18,699 bases of DNA from JBFMAE01 sp040756085 (GTDB taxonomy: Bacteria; Desulfobacterota; BSN033; UBA1163), in the NCBI GenBank assembly GCA_040756085.1, contig JBFMAE010000128.1, positions 1 through 18,699 of the forward strand, written 5' to 3'. The notes under the pieces were generated by a model. The model saw only the letters and a program-made list of their open reading frames with translations. It was not told the origin of the DNA and did not search any database. The first letter of the stretch is position 1. The number at the start of each line of letters is the position of its first letter. Both the position numbers and the translations under genes were made by a program. Below are positions 1 through 6,750 of the stretch, in pieces.

Positions 1-99
1 CTCCGGTTGCTTCCCACCCCGCCTCACGGCGACGCAGTTACCTTTAGCTATCAGGAGCGGGCATCTCCTGAGAAAGGACTTTCACCTTTCTGGTCGCAC
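1..99 (-). mobile_element. 5' end of a probable group II intron (partial)
   Basis: Read on the minus strand from base 99, the sequence opens with GTGCGACCAG, which fits the GUGYG 5' boundary of bacterial group II introns. It continues with hairpin-forming pairs (AGAAAGG/CCTTTCT and CAGGAG/CTCCTG) and then a GC-rich stretch around GAGGCGGGGTGGGAAGC that resembles intron domain I. The element runs off the left edge, so no reverse transcriptase gene is visible. Just upstream lie two inverted repeats (bases 100-140), and class C introns characteristically insert after hairpin or terminator motifs. The call rests on remembered family consensus, not an alignment; another structured RNA or an insertion-sequence end is possible. 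Confidence 0.55.
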
Positions 100-140
100 C
101 TGCTTGCAGGCGCACGGATTCCTGCTTTCGCAGGAATGAC
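100..140 (-). repeat. Hairpin repeat, GGAATGAC family, beside the intron end
   Basis: ATTCCTGC-tttc-GCAGGAAT (118-137) is a perfect 8-base inverted repeat ending in GGAATGAC, the same end as the longer copy at 2949-3034. A second short palindrome, CCTGC-tt-GCAGG (100-110), abuts the intron boundary. It lies 16 bases past the end of the gvpJ-K gene and could act as a weak transcription stop, but there is no clear T-run. Confidence 0.6.
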
Positions 141-155
141 GAAAACAAATTGGTT

Positions 156-689
156 TCACATTAGATTCCCCAGAGGACCTAAATCTAAATTTAACTCCTC
201 ATCTTCGATGCCAAAGATCGCCTGAACCTCTTTTATCTTTTTCTTTATAGCCTTAAGACTCAATCCTAATTTTTGAACTTCCATCGGCGAAAGTGTTCTT
301 CCCTTTACTCTCCTATAAGATTCTTTCTCCAAAAGTCTTCTAATCAATTCCACTAACGTTAACACCAACTTGGCTAAACCCTTTTCTGCCTTTTTGGGAT
401 TACCGAGATCAATAAGCTTCGGAATGTTTTGTTCAGCCTTTTCTATCTCCCTTTGCAATTTTTCAATATATCTTATGTCTTCAATGGTTGGTTCCTTGTT
501 TCTATCAGTAAGATTCTTACCCGATACTTCTTCTGCCTTGGAAATTGATGTAAGAATTAACCTCAAACCCAAAAAAACAAGATCAACATCTGCCAGGCTT
601 ATGACAACATCTCCGTTAATAACCGCTCCCTTCTCTAAAACCTTATCCAGAGCATCTGTCAAAGTTACATTATCATGTCTGTTCATCAT
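156..689 (-). CDS. Gas vesicle protein GvpJ-GvpK fusion
   Basis: About 177 residues with two gas vesicle families in one chain. The N-terminal 55 residues are a GvpA/GvpJ/GvpS-type segment: VTLTDALDKVLEKGAVINGD followed by a VVISLADVDLVFLGLR motif, typical of the minor shell-like protein GvpJ. After a charged linker, the C-terminal 95 residues match GvpK: AEKGLAKLVLTLVELIRRLL, a conserved RRVKG turn, and the closing EDEELNLDLGPLGNLM signature. GvpJ is a minor vesicle protein linked to tip or nucleation, and GvpK is needed for assembly; both are usually separate genes. The start at 689 (tandem ATG ATG) overlaps the end of the upstream gvpF/L by about 17 bases. A longer reading from 731 only adds residues overlapping that gene. 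It is the last gene of the cluster. Confidence 0.9.
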   Translation of the reverse strand: MMNRHDNVTLTDALDKVLEKGAVINGDVVISLADVDLVFLGLRLILTSISKAEEVSGKNLTDRNKEPTIEDIRYIEKLQREIEKAEQNIPKLIDLGNPKKAEKGLAKLVLTLVELIRRLLEKESYRRVKGRTLSPMEVQKLGLSLKAIKKKIKEVQAIFGIEDEELNLDLGPLGNLM

Positions 690-1503
690 AACTTTGCCAA
701 GAAGTGAAATTATAAGCAGGCCAAGGGCCACTATATTCGATATAAAGTCCCTTTATCCGGATCTCATCGTTCAGTTCTTCAATTTCCTTTTTAAAATCTT
801 CAATTTTTTCCTCTTGTAATAAGCAAGCCGCATTCAAAACCATGGGCTCTATCCTTCCCGTTAACTCTCTTCCCAAAATCTTACATCTGACCGAGTCGAT
901 AGCCTGCTTTTTCAAGCTTTCAAAAAGGTATGCCATGACGTTATTTAATTCTTTATCCACCTCTTTGGAGATGATTTCTTTTAGTTCCTCCTCCAAAAAA
1001 TAGGACATCCCTTCAGATAAAAAGGCTAATTCTTTTTCCTTTTCTTTTATCACTTCGTTCTTCTCTTTTATCCTTTCCTCAAATGCTTTTCTGTCCTTTA
1101 AATAGGCTTTAACAGACCACTCCTGTTTTCCTCGAATTCTTTCTAAAATTTCTCTGATCTTGAAATAGTCTTTTTCTAATGCTTTCTCTAATCCTTCTAC
1201 ATCATTAAAAATGATGCCGAATCTCATCGGGATCAAGCTCAAACCAATGTGGTCCTTTTTCATTGCTTCTTGTATGACTCTTGCATGGGTAAGGGCTTTT
1301 TCTTTAATCCAGTTTACGTCTTCTTGTGCTCTTTTCTGAACCTCTTCACAACCGAATTCTTCCAAGGAAACTTCACTTACTACTGCCTCTAATTCGCGAA
1401 AGGGAAGCGCAAAGACCTCTCCTTTTCCATCAATACCTCTGGTCGATGTCAATAAAGGACCTTGAGCATTTTCTCTAAGGCAATAGAGATATAATCCTGC
1501 CAC
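673..1503 (-). CDS. GvpL/GvpF family gas vesicle protein
   Basis: 276 residues, GTG start with an AGGAAG-type ribosome site. The N-terminus (MAGLYLYCLRENA) and the middle block (HARVIQEAM...LIPMRFGIIF) are the conserved GvpF/L ferredoxin-like core; the C-terminus ends with the family motif YIEYSGPWPAYNF. The centre (about residues 145-200) is a long charged helix. GvpF/L proteins bind GvpA monomers and help nucleate and assemble vesicles in the cytoplasm. It is the most divergent of the four GvpF/L proteins here: it keeps a LREN-type N-terminus instead of the GPIGIGG loop of the copies at 2025 and 3125. It lies between gvpO (23-base gap) and gvpJ-K (overlap). Confidence 0.93.
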   Translation of the reverse strand: MAGLYLYCLRENAQGPLLTSTRGIDGKGEVFALPFRELEAVVSEVSLEEFGCEEVQKRAQEDVNWIKEKALTHARVIQEAMKKDHIGLSLIPMRFGIIFNDVEGLEKALEKDYFKIREILERIRGKQEWSVKAYLKDRKAFEERIKEKNEVIKEKEKELAFLSEGMSYFLEEELKEIISKEVDKELNNVMAYLFESLKKQAIDSVRCKILGRELTGRIEPMVLNAACLLQEEKIEDFKKEIEELNDEIRIKGLYIEYSGPWPAYNFTSWQSYDEQT

Positions 1504-1526
1504 TCCTATTCTTCCTTTTACCTTTC

Positions 1527-1772
1527 CTAGCTTTTGCGTTCATAGGATTGGACTTCAAAATGGTCATCCAATTTCACAATATAGACATTCCTATCCTGTA
1601 CCCGGGTAGGAAGGCCGAGGGACTTTATAAAAGAACTCTCCTCATAGACTTCAGCTTCGGCCTCCCAGCCATCTTGAACCCTGGCAGCCTTAATGACCTT
1701 TATCTCTTTTACATTAAGGGTCTTTTTTAAGAATTCGCTGGAAATCTTCCCGGCTTCTTCTATATTAGCCAT
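1527..1772 (-). CDS. gvpO: Gas vesicle protein GvpO
   Basis: 81 residues from the ATG at 1772, chosen because AGGAGGT sits 8 bases upstream; a longer reading to 1820 would overlap gvpG further and lacks such a site. The core DGWEAEAEVYEESSF...YIVKLDDHFEVQSYERK matches the GvpO pattern of an aromatic W-E-V strand followed by a Y-x-V-x-LD hairpin and a final Y-x-R. GvpO is an accessory protein required for vesicle formation in haloarchaea and also found in bacterial clusters. It overlaps the end of gvpG by 8 bases, which suggests translational coupling. Confidence 0.85.
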   Translation of the reverse strand: MANIEEAGKISSEFLKKTLNVKEIKVIKAARVQDGWEAEAEVYEESSFIKSLGLPTRVQDRNVYIVKLDDHFEVQSYERKS

Positions 1773-2025
1773 CCTCTCGTACCTCCTCTTTTCCCTCTCC
1801 ATTAATGCCTCTTGCGGCATCTAAACGTGCCAAAAGTTCTTTCTCCTGTTCACTATATTCCTCTTCCGTTATCTCGCCTAATTCAAAACGTAATCGCAAA
1901 GTCATAAGTTTTTCTCGAATGTAGGTTTCGTCAGACAATTCCTGTTCAACCATCTCATGAATTCTCTTAAAGATACCCCAGAATCCTTTCAAAGGAAGCA
2001 TTAATAGGTCATCGATCAAAAGCAT
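1765..2025 (-). CDS. gvpG: Gas vesicle protein GvpG
   Basis: 86 residues. MLLIDDLLMLPLKGFWGIFK is the characteristic GvpG N-terminus, followed by a charged helical segment with the usual IREKLMTLRLRFELGEITEE pattern. GvpG is a small accessory protein that interacts with GvpF/L proteins and is encoded next to gvpF in most clusters. The start codon overlaps the stop of the upstream gvpF/L (TAATG), so the pair is likely translationally coupled. Confidence 0.93.
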   Translation of the reverse strand: MLLIDDLLMLPLKGFWGIFKRIHEMVEQELSDETYIREKLMTLRLRFELGEITEEEYSEQEKELLARLDAARGINGEGKEEVREDG

Positions 2026-2780
2026 TAATAATCTCCCGTATTTATTTCTATATTGACAAAATTAAATGGTGGAAGCGTCCCCACATACTTAAAGTTTATT
2101 TTATCTCCATGTTGGTCACCGAGTTCGTTTACCTTTTGGTCAAATGAAGCCTCCCTGGCCTTTTCTACCAAAAAAGCAGCGTTTATAATCATTCGTTCTC
2201 CGTAATTGTTATTGGTCTTAACATCCAATGCTAAAGGCATGAGGCTGCTTAATATAAATTCCTTATACTTTTTCTTTTCTTCCTCTAAGGCAGCCTCAAC
2301 TTGTCTTCCTATCTCTATAAGTGCAAACTCTCGAGCGTGACCTTTAGCTATCCTCTCTTTTTGTATTCTGATTTCTTCATGATTGGCTAAGATCTCTTTA
2401 TAAATAATATTTTCCTTAAACACAGCCTTCAGTCCGAGTTCTTTTTTACCTTCCATATTCTTCAACAAATCAACAAACCTTTTATGCTCTTTCTCTAATA
2501 TCTTTCTTACCTTATCTTCACTTTCAGCGATTGTGGCAAATCTTACTGGTAAAACTGTATAACGCCTCATCACCTCTTCAATGGCGCGCTCGTGATAAAT
2601 TAAATTTTCCCTTGCCACGGAATACTTTTTAATCGGGGCATTACTGACCACTGCAGCGATATCATCGAAACAAATAGTATATAACTCATCGCCTCTCCCA
2701 CCTATTCCTATTGGACCAAAATGCTCCACTTTGCCCTTTGCTTCTATGATGCAATAAATATATTTCCCTTCCCCTTGCAT
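2025..2780 (-). CDS. gvpF: GvpL/GvpF family gas vesicle protein (probable GvpF)
   Basis: 251 residues. Conserved GvpF/L features are the start GKYIYCIIEA, the GPIGIGGRGDE loop, the LIYHERAIEEVM...TVLPVRFATI core and the C-terminal YVGTLPPFNFVNI motif. It is a close paralogue of the gene at 3125-3955, so the two probably arose by duplication, and the pairing with gvpG suggests the GvpF role. No Shine-Dalgarno sequence precedes the ATG; the five upstream heptanucleotide repeats occupy that place. In function it should bind GvpA before or during shell assembly. Confidence 0.94.
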   Translation of the reverse strand: MQGEGKYIYCIIEAKGKVEHFGPIGIGGRGDELYTICFDDIAAVVSNAPIKKYSVARENLIYHERAIEEVMRRYTVLPVRFATIAESEDKVRKILEKEHKRFVDLLKNMEGKKELGLKAVFKENIIYKEILANHEEIRIQKERIAKGHAREFALIEIGRQVEAALEEEKKKYKEFILSSLMPLALDVKTNNNYGERMIINAAFLVEKAREASFDQKVNELGDQHGDKINFKYVGTLPPFNFVNIEINTGDY

Positions 2781-2820
2781 AGTTTTAAGTCTTTAGTTTT
2801 AAGTTTTAAGCTTTAAGCTT
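2781..2820 (-). repeat. Tandem heptanucleotide repeats before gvpF
   Basis: On the minus strand five 7-base units run CTTAAAG, CTTAAAA, CTTAAAA, CTAAAGA, CTTAAAA and end two bases before the gvpF ATG. They cover the last codons of the broken small gene and take the place where a ribosome site would be. Such units can change copy number by slippage, but their role here is unknown. Confidence 0.8.
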
Positions 2821-3048
2821 CTTGGAAAAGCCGTATATCATCTTACTCAACTCAATACCTTCATTCGTTAAATCTTCGATTTCTATTCCATCCTTTACAA
2901 GCCTTACTAAGAAGACCATTATTAAAGTCGCATTTACATACCTCTTTTGTCATTCCGTGCTTGACACGGAATCCAGTCTTTTTACTGGATTCCCGCTTCC
3001 TGAACCTGTCAGGAACAGGTTTCGCGGGAATGACAATTCATGTGCCAT
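2806..3048 (-). pseudogene. Small gene broken by a repeat insertion
   Basis: An ATG at 3048 preceded by AAGGAG opens MAHEL and then runs straight into the 86-base repeat at 2949-3034, which supplies about 28 junk codons and a TGA stop. Immediately past that stop, in the same frame, lies an open stretch of about 44 codons: QKRYVNATLIMVFLVRLVKD, a short acidic segment, and a SKMIYGFSKKLKA end. Its composition is protein-like. The simplest reading is a roughly 50-residue protein of unknown function split by the repeat. I do not recognise the family. Confidence 0.5.
2949..3034 (-). repeat. 86-base dispersed repeat, GTCATTCC...GGAATGAC
   Basis: The element has matching ends (GTCATTCC / GGAATGAC) and internal inverted repeats: CCGTGcttgaCACGG, ATCCAGTctttttACTGGAT and CCTGtcaggaaCAGG. 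It looks like a non-autonomous MITE-like or REP-like element. The same terminal motif recurs at 117-140. It interrupts the small gene described at 2806-3048. Confidence 0.8.
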
Positions 3049-3124
3049 TACCTATGAACTCCTTAGTGACTCAGTATAAAATCTTGCATATTTAGTCCCC
3101 CAGAAACTTATAACTTATGACTTT

Positions 3125-3955
3125 TTATTTTTCCCACACCTCGGGATAAATAACGATATTAACAAAGTTAAAAGGCGGCAGTGGTCCAGCATACAAAAAT
3201 TTTATTCTGTCTTTATATTCTTCACTGATATCCTCCATGATGTTATCAAATTCCTTCTCTCTTCCTCTATCTACTAAAAAGGCAGCATTGATGAACATCT
3301 CCTCGCCAATCGTTTTATTTATTTTATGATTAAAAGTTGTCCTTCTTAACGACTCTATGATTTTCTCTGCTTCTTTATCCTTTTTTTCTTTTAATGCTTC
3401 TTCCACTAACTTACCCACTTCCAATTTTGCCTGGAGCCCATTAGAAAATCCCCCCAGCCCCCCTTTACCCCTCTTAGTCCCCCCTTGGTAAGGGGGGATA
3501 TAGGGGGGTGGGGGAGGGTTATTCTGGATCTTTTCTTTTAACTTCTTAATTCCTTTGTTCTCTTCTACAATCTCATTAAAAATAACATCCATATTTTTCC
3601 ATAAACCTTTTACTCCCAGCTCTATTTTATGATCCATATCTCTTAGAAGATTCTTAAATTCCTTATATCTCCTATCTAAAAGACTTCTAATCTCATCAGC
3701 ATTTGAAGCAATCGTGCAAAATCTGACCGGCAAGACTGTGAATTCTTTCATGACCTCTTCGATCACCTTTTCATGAGCCAATAAATTTTCTCGGCTGACC
3801 ACATATCTCGTCATAGGGGAATTGCTGATCACCATACCTAAATCCCTGTAGCCTATGGTGGTTACTTCATCGCCTCTTCCTCCTATGCCTATCGGTCCGA
3901 AATTTCTCTCAATCTTTGTCTCAATAATGCAATAGATGTATTTCCCTTCCTTCAT
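3125..3955 (-). CDS. GvpL/GvpF family gas vesicle protein with a repeat-derived insert
   Basis: About 276 residues from the ATG at 3955, which has GAGGA nine bases upstream and aligns with the start of the paralogue at 2780; a start at 3964 is possible. GvpF/L hallmarks are GKYIYCIIET, GPIGIGGRGDE, FTVLPVRFCTIAS and the C-terminal AGPLPPFNFVNI. Between the helical centre and the C-terminal half sits a proline/glycine-rich stretch (PPPPPYIPPYQGG and about a dozen more residues) that has no counterpart in the paralogue. It is encoded by a GGGGG/CCCCC repeat at 3443-3525 inserted in frame. The reading frame survives, so the protein may still work with a flexible loop. Confidence 0.92.
   Translation of the reverse strand: MKEGKYIYCIIETKIERNFGPIGIGGRGDEVTTIGYRDLGMVISNSPMTRYVVSRENLLAHEKVIEEVMKEFTVLPVRFCTIASNADEIRSLLDRRYKEFKNLLRDMDHKIELGVKGLWKNMDVIFNEIVEENKGIKKLKEKIQNNPPPPPYIPPYQGGTKRGKGGLGGFSNGLQAKLEVGKLVEEALKEKKDKEAEKIIESLRRTTFNHKINKTIGEEMFINAAFLVDRGREKEFDNIMEDISEEYKDRIKFLYAGPLPPFNFVNIVIYPEVWEK
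3443..3525. repeat. CCCCC/GGGGG palindromic element inside gvpF/L
   Basis: The element carries inverted C-rich and G-rich arms, with an inner palindrome CCCCCCTTGGTAAGGGGGG, and is bounded by AATCCCCCC-type and GGGGGAGGGTT-type ends. It belongs with the copies at 11348-11385, 11747-11783, 14130-14184 and 15526-15602. It is translated in frame within the surrounding gvpF/L gene. Confidence 0.8.
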
Positions 3956-4132
3956 CAAACCCATTCCTCATAACCCACCTGATTTAATCCAGGCGACAAA
4001 TCAACGACATTACCCAGCAAACCCCGCACCCCTTGCTTCCTTTAGGGTCATTCTAATGGTACCTTTTGCACCATTTCATCTCCACTCTTCCGAGTGGGGC
4101 ATTTTGTGGCGCGGGGTAAAATTGACCAACTA

Positions 4133-4783
4133 CTACCACCCATGTAATTCCTCACTATATTCTTTTGCCTTTTTAAAAACATGTTTAATATAAACTTTAT
4201 TTGACACAATATCTTTATTCCCACTAACATAAATGCTCAATACTTTATTCCAATCCTTTTCATTTTTTATTAAATCTTCGAGATAAGCCATTGCTGCCCT
4301 TATATTTAACGTGGGGATATAACTATTTTCTATCTCCTTTTTCAATTTAGGATCGTCCATATATTGATTCCATGTTTCTGGCATCAACTGCATCAATCCT
4401 CTCGCACCTTTCTCACTTACAACACTATTTCGATATGAAGATTCTCGATTGATAATAGCCAGTACCATCGATATTGGTATTTTTCGATTTATCGATTCCT
4501 CGAAAACTACATCTGCAATTTCTAACGCATGGCCAATACTAATTGGCTTTGTCCTCAATATCTCTAATAGTTTAAATTTGGTTCTTATTTCAATAACATG
4601 GCCTTTAACTGCTTCAAAACTATGCTTGGCTAAATCCTTCTCTATTTTAAAAATCAAATTTCCACACATTAAAAATAGAGATAATAAAAACGTAAAACAT
4701 ATTCCTAAGATGTGAATTTTAAAAGACCTCTTTTTTATTTTTCGAATCGCTTTTTCATGTGCCTCCCTTAATATTACCGTCAT
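4133..4783 (-). CDS. Membrane-anchored lytic transglycosylase (SLT family)
   Basis: 216 residues, ATG preceded by GGGAGGAG. A single membrane segment at residues 23-44 anchors it, with a short positively charged cytoplasmic N-terminus. The catalytic domain follows: VLAIINRESSYR carries the likely catalytic Glu114, and GARGLMQLMPETW (126-138) is the second SLT/goose-lysozyme motif. Enzymes of this family cleave the MurNAc-GlcNAc bond of peptidoglycan. Its place in a gas vesicle cluster is unexpected; it may belong with the two small genes just upstream, which it overlaps (29 bases), as a separate accessory group. Confidence 0.88.
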   Translation of the reverse strand: MTVILREAHEKAIRKIKKRSFKIHILGICFTFLLSLFLMCGNLIFKIEKDLAKHSFEAVKGHVIEIRTKFKLLEILRTKPISIGHALEIADVVFEESINRKIPISMVLAIINRESSYRNSVVSEKGARGLMQLMPETWNQYMDDPKLKKEIENSYIPTLNIRAAMAYLEDLIKNEKDWNKVLSIYVSGNKDIVSNKVYIKHVFKKAKEYSEELHGW

Positions 4784-4994
4784 GGTTGTTCTCCTCCCTT
4801 TGTTTTAATCCATAAGGTCCATGAAGATGGCTTATATTAATCTCCCAATAAGATTTTTCAATAAAATCAAAAGCCTCCTTCATTTCCTTATGGTTTGACT
4901 TAACAATATTCGGCCCAATAACTATGATCGTTCCATCGAACGATTCAAGAATTGTGCACTTTAGCTTTCCGTTCGATAATCTGAAATCTTTCAT
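4755..4994 (-). CDS. Small protein of unknown function
   Basis: About 79 residues from the ATG at 4994, which has GGAGG nine bases upstream; a TTG two codons earlier is too close to that site. It overlaps the preceding membrane-protein gene by 50 bases and the lytic transglycosylase gene by 29 bases, an arrangement typical of coupled translation. The centre (TILESFDGTIIVIGPNIVKS) looks like a short beta-rich fold, followed by a helix and a His/Asn-rich tail. I do not recognise the family. Confidence 0.65.
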   Translation of the reverse strand: MKDFRLSNGKLKCTILESFDGTIIVIGPNIVKSNHKEMKEAFDFIEKSYWEINISHLHGPYGLKQREENNHDGNIKGGT

Positions 4995-5178
4995 TTTCAA
5001 TCTCCTCCAATTTTTGTATTAATTCAATAATACGCTTCTTTTGTTGACGTATTATATTATCTTGCTTTTCTAAAAATCTTTTGTAATATTCAGTCTCACA
5101 CGTCAATTCATACGAAGCGTATATTGCTAAAGCAAAAATTAGAAGAAGAAAAAATAGAAGATATTTTAAGAGCCACAT
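4945..5178 (-). CDS. Small single-pass membrane protein with coiled coil
   Basis: 77 residues. MWLLKYLLFFLLLIFALAIY is a strong N-terminal membrane anchor, and residues 30-70 form a charged coiled coil (EYYKRFLEKQDNIIRQQKKR, then further heptads). An AAGG element precedes the start. The shape recalls phage spanin-like or FtsL-like cell wall proteins, which would fit the neighbouring lytic transglycosylase, but the sequence gives no family assignment. Confidence 0.65.
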   Translation of the reverse strand: MWLLKYLLFFLLLIFALAIYASYELTCETEYYKRFLEKQDNIIRQQKKRIIELIQKLEEIENERFQIIERKAKVHNS

Positions 5179-5283
5179 ATATCTACCTTGGCGATATGGT
5201 TTCCAAATATGGATCCATCGAGGCTGTCCGATAAATTTCCCTTGTGATTTGGAACCGAAGATGGTTCGTCATCCTTTTTCCCC

Positions 5284-6312
5284 TCAATCCTTTGAACCAT
5301 TGATCCTAACCTCCATCAAGAGGATACTGCCTTCTCTTGGAAAGGATCGATATTGGTTACAATACTTCTTAAGGAGCCTATAGGCCTCAGCCACCCTTTC
5401 AAATTCCGAGGAAGAATTTAAAAAATCTCCCATCTTATCAGGATGAATGGATTTTGCCTTTTGATAATAGGCTGTCCTAAGATCAGACAGAGTAGCATCT
5501 TCTTTTAAACCAAAAAAGGCAAAGGCCTCATGAATCTCCTTGGCATCAACCCTCTCAATATCTATGCATCGGAAACTGTATAATGGAAGGGGGCCGATCA
5601 ATTTAAAACAGACTTTTCCGAGGAAGGATTGATCCAGATAATGAATCCTGCGATCTAATTCACCCTCCATCCCTCTTCTCAAGAGGAAGGCTGTATTAAG
5701 GATCATCAAATCATCCATGACATCGTGATCACATTGAGATTCCATGCAATCTTTGAGCGGAGAGAGGATTTTATCTTTGAATAGATACCTCTTTTTGACA
5801 AGGTGTTGACGGACTAACTTCCCCAATTTGATCTTTTCCACAAGAGCTTCTTTTTCAGATTTTTTTTTGATCATTTCCTGAAGGTAACGAATCTCTGAAT
5901 CCTCCTCATAGAGGATCGTAAATATTTTTTCCCTGTCCCATGTTGCTGCTAATTCAAATTCCACCCTTTCGCCTACCCATGGAAGAAGAGATTTAAAAAG
6001 ATCGTAACCCTGAATCAGAATCTGTCTTACTTCTTCTCCACCGCGAGCCAAAGAACCGAATTTGAATGGAATGATGGGATATGAACCCATCACTCCCTCA
6101 ATGACCTTCTGGTGATTTAATAAATGCCGGATAACAATGTCCTTAGTCATTGTCTTGTAGTCAGTAAAAGAGGTATCACTGACAATTGTAGATAATTCTT
6201 TATAAGTTATCGGATAGACTTCGCCGCTTTGATTTTCAACTTTAATTGGACCGAAATTTGAATTTTTGGGTGCCTCTATCACTCCATATAAGTGTTTCCA
6301 TCCGTCTTTCAT
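5284..6312 (-). CDS. GvpL/GvpF gas vesicle protein fused to a DnaJ J-domain
   Basis: 342 residues. Residues 1-250 are a GvpF/L protein: KHLYGVIEAP start, NFGPIKV loop, HQKVIEGVMGSYPIIPFKFG core and LIGPLPLYSFRCI end. Residues 261-320 are a J-domain: EAFAFFGLKEDATLSDLRTA, the diagnostic HPD tripeptide at 290-292, and the FERVAEAYRLL helix. J-domains stimulate Hsp70 ATPase activity, so this protein could bring GvpA or vesicle intermediates to DnaK. About 20 further residues follow. A weak AGGG site precedes the ATG. It is separated from the receiver gene upstream only by a 30-base palindrome. Confidence 0.93.
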   Translation of the reverse strand: MKDGWKHLYGVIEAPKNSNFGPIKVENQSGEVYPITYKELSTIVSDTSFTDYKTMTKDIVIRHLLNHQKVIEGVMGSYPIIPFKFGSLARGGEEVRQILIQGYDLFKSLLPWVGERVEFELAATWDREKIFTILYEEDSEIRYLQEMIKKKSEKEALVEKIKLGKLVRQHLVKKRYLFKDKILSPLKDCMESQCDHDVMDDLMILNTAFLLRRGMEGELDRRIHYLDQSFLGKVCFKLIGPLPLYSFRCIDIERVDAKEIHEAFAFFGLKEDATLSDLRTAYYQKAKSIHPDKMGDFLNSSSEFERVAEAYRLLKKYCNQYRSFPREGSILLMEVRINGSKD

Positions 6313-6344
6313 CGTTTTCCCTTTTTTACCCGTTAGAAAACATC

Positions 6345-6374
6345 AGTAGGGAACGCATATATGCGTTCCCTACT
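6345..6374. repeat. Perfect 30-base palindrome
   Basis: AGTAGGGAACGCATA is followed directly by its exact reverse complement. The stop codon of the receiver gene lies inside it (6373-6375), so the element defines the end of that protein. It could form a cruciform, or a hairpin in RNA that protects or ends the upstream transcript; no T-run follows on the minus strand. It resembles dispersed REP-type palindromes. Confidence 0.85.
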
Positions 6375-6750
6375 AAAGGTGTTTACTTACTTTCCCAAAG
6401 GCCTCTTTCATAAGGGATTTGAGGTGGAAAAGGTCAAAGGGTTTGGTGATATAATCATATGCTCCTAACTTCATAGCTTTTCTTGCTGTTTCAAGGGATC
6501 CATAAGCCGTTAGCATAATTACAACGATTTCTTTCCTCATCTTCTTAACTTTTTTAAGCACCTCTATCCCATTCATCCTCGGCATTTTTATATCCAAAAG
6601 AATCAGATCGGGCTTTTCTTCCTTTACTAACTGAAGTGCTATCTTCCCATTGAATGCAACGAGTACTCGATAGCGATCCTGAGACAAACTATCAGAGAGG
6701 ATTTTACATAATTCTTTTTCATCATCTACAATCAGAATCGTTTTTTTCAT
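6373..6750 (-). CDS. Single-domain response regulator (CheY-like receiver)
   Basis: 125 residues, a receiver domain alone with no output domain. All key residues are present: acidic pair D9/D10, phosphoacceptor D53 in LILLDIKMP, T81 in MLTAYG, and K103 in YITKPF. The sequence resembles receivers of NtrC-type regulators more than chemotaxis CheY. It overlaps the upstream Hsp20 gene by 4 bases, so it is part of the gas vesicle operon. It may be a phosphorylation target or sink for the kinase at 17195-18601 or bind a partner directly; the sequence does not say. Confidence 0.93.
   Translation of the reverse strand: MKKTILIVDDEKELCKILSDSLSQDRYRVLVAFNGKIALQLVKEEKPDLILLDIKMPRMNGIEVLKKVKKMRKEIVVIMLTAYGSLETARKAMKLGAYDYITKPFDLFHLKSLMKEAFGKVSKHL

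Noticed and set aside
1..110. Possible ribosomal RNA fragment at the left edge
   Set aside because: The hairpin pattern and the GTGCG boundary fit a group II intron better, and no rRNA core sequence was recognised.
370..819. A 149-codon plus-strand frame opposite gvpJ-K and gvpF/L
   Set aside because: It is the shadow of two well-supported minus-strand genes and has no protein-like features of its own.
4048..4230. A minus-strand frame overlapping the end of the lytic transglycosylase
   Set aside because: It reuses transglycosylase sequence in another frame and extends into non-coding DNA; the 3965-4132 gap shows no supported gene.
5183..5272. A 29-codon open frame on the minus strand with a GAGGGG-like site before its ATG
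   Set aside because: Too short, no recognisable pattern, and it only fills the gap between the GvpF/L-J gene and the membrane protein gene.
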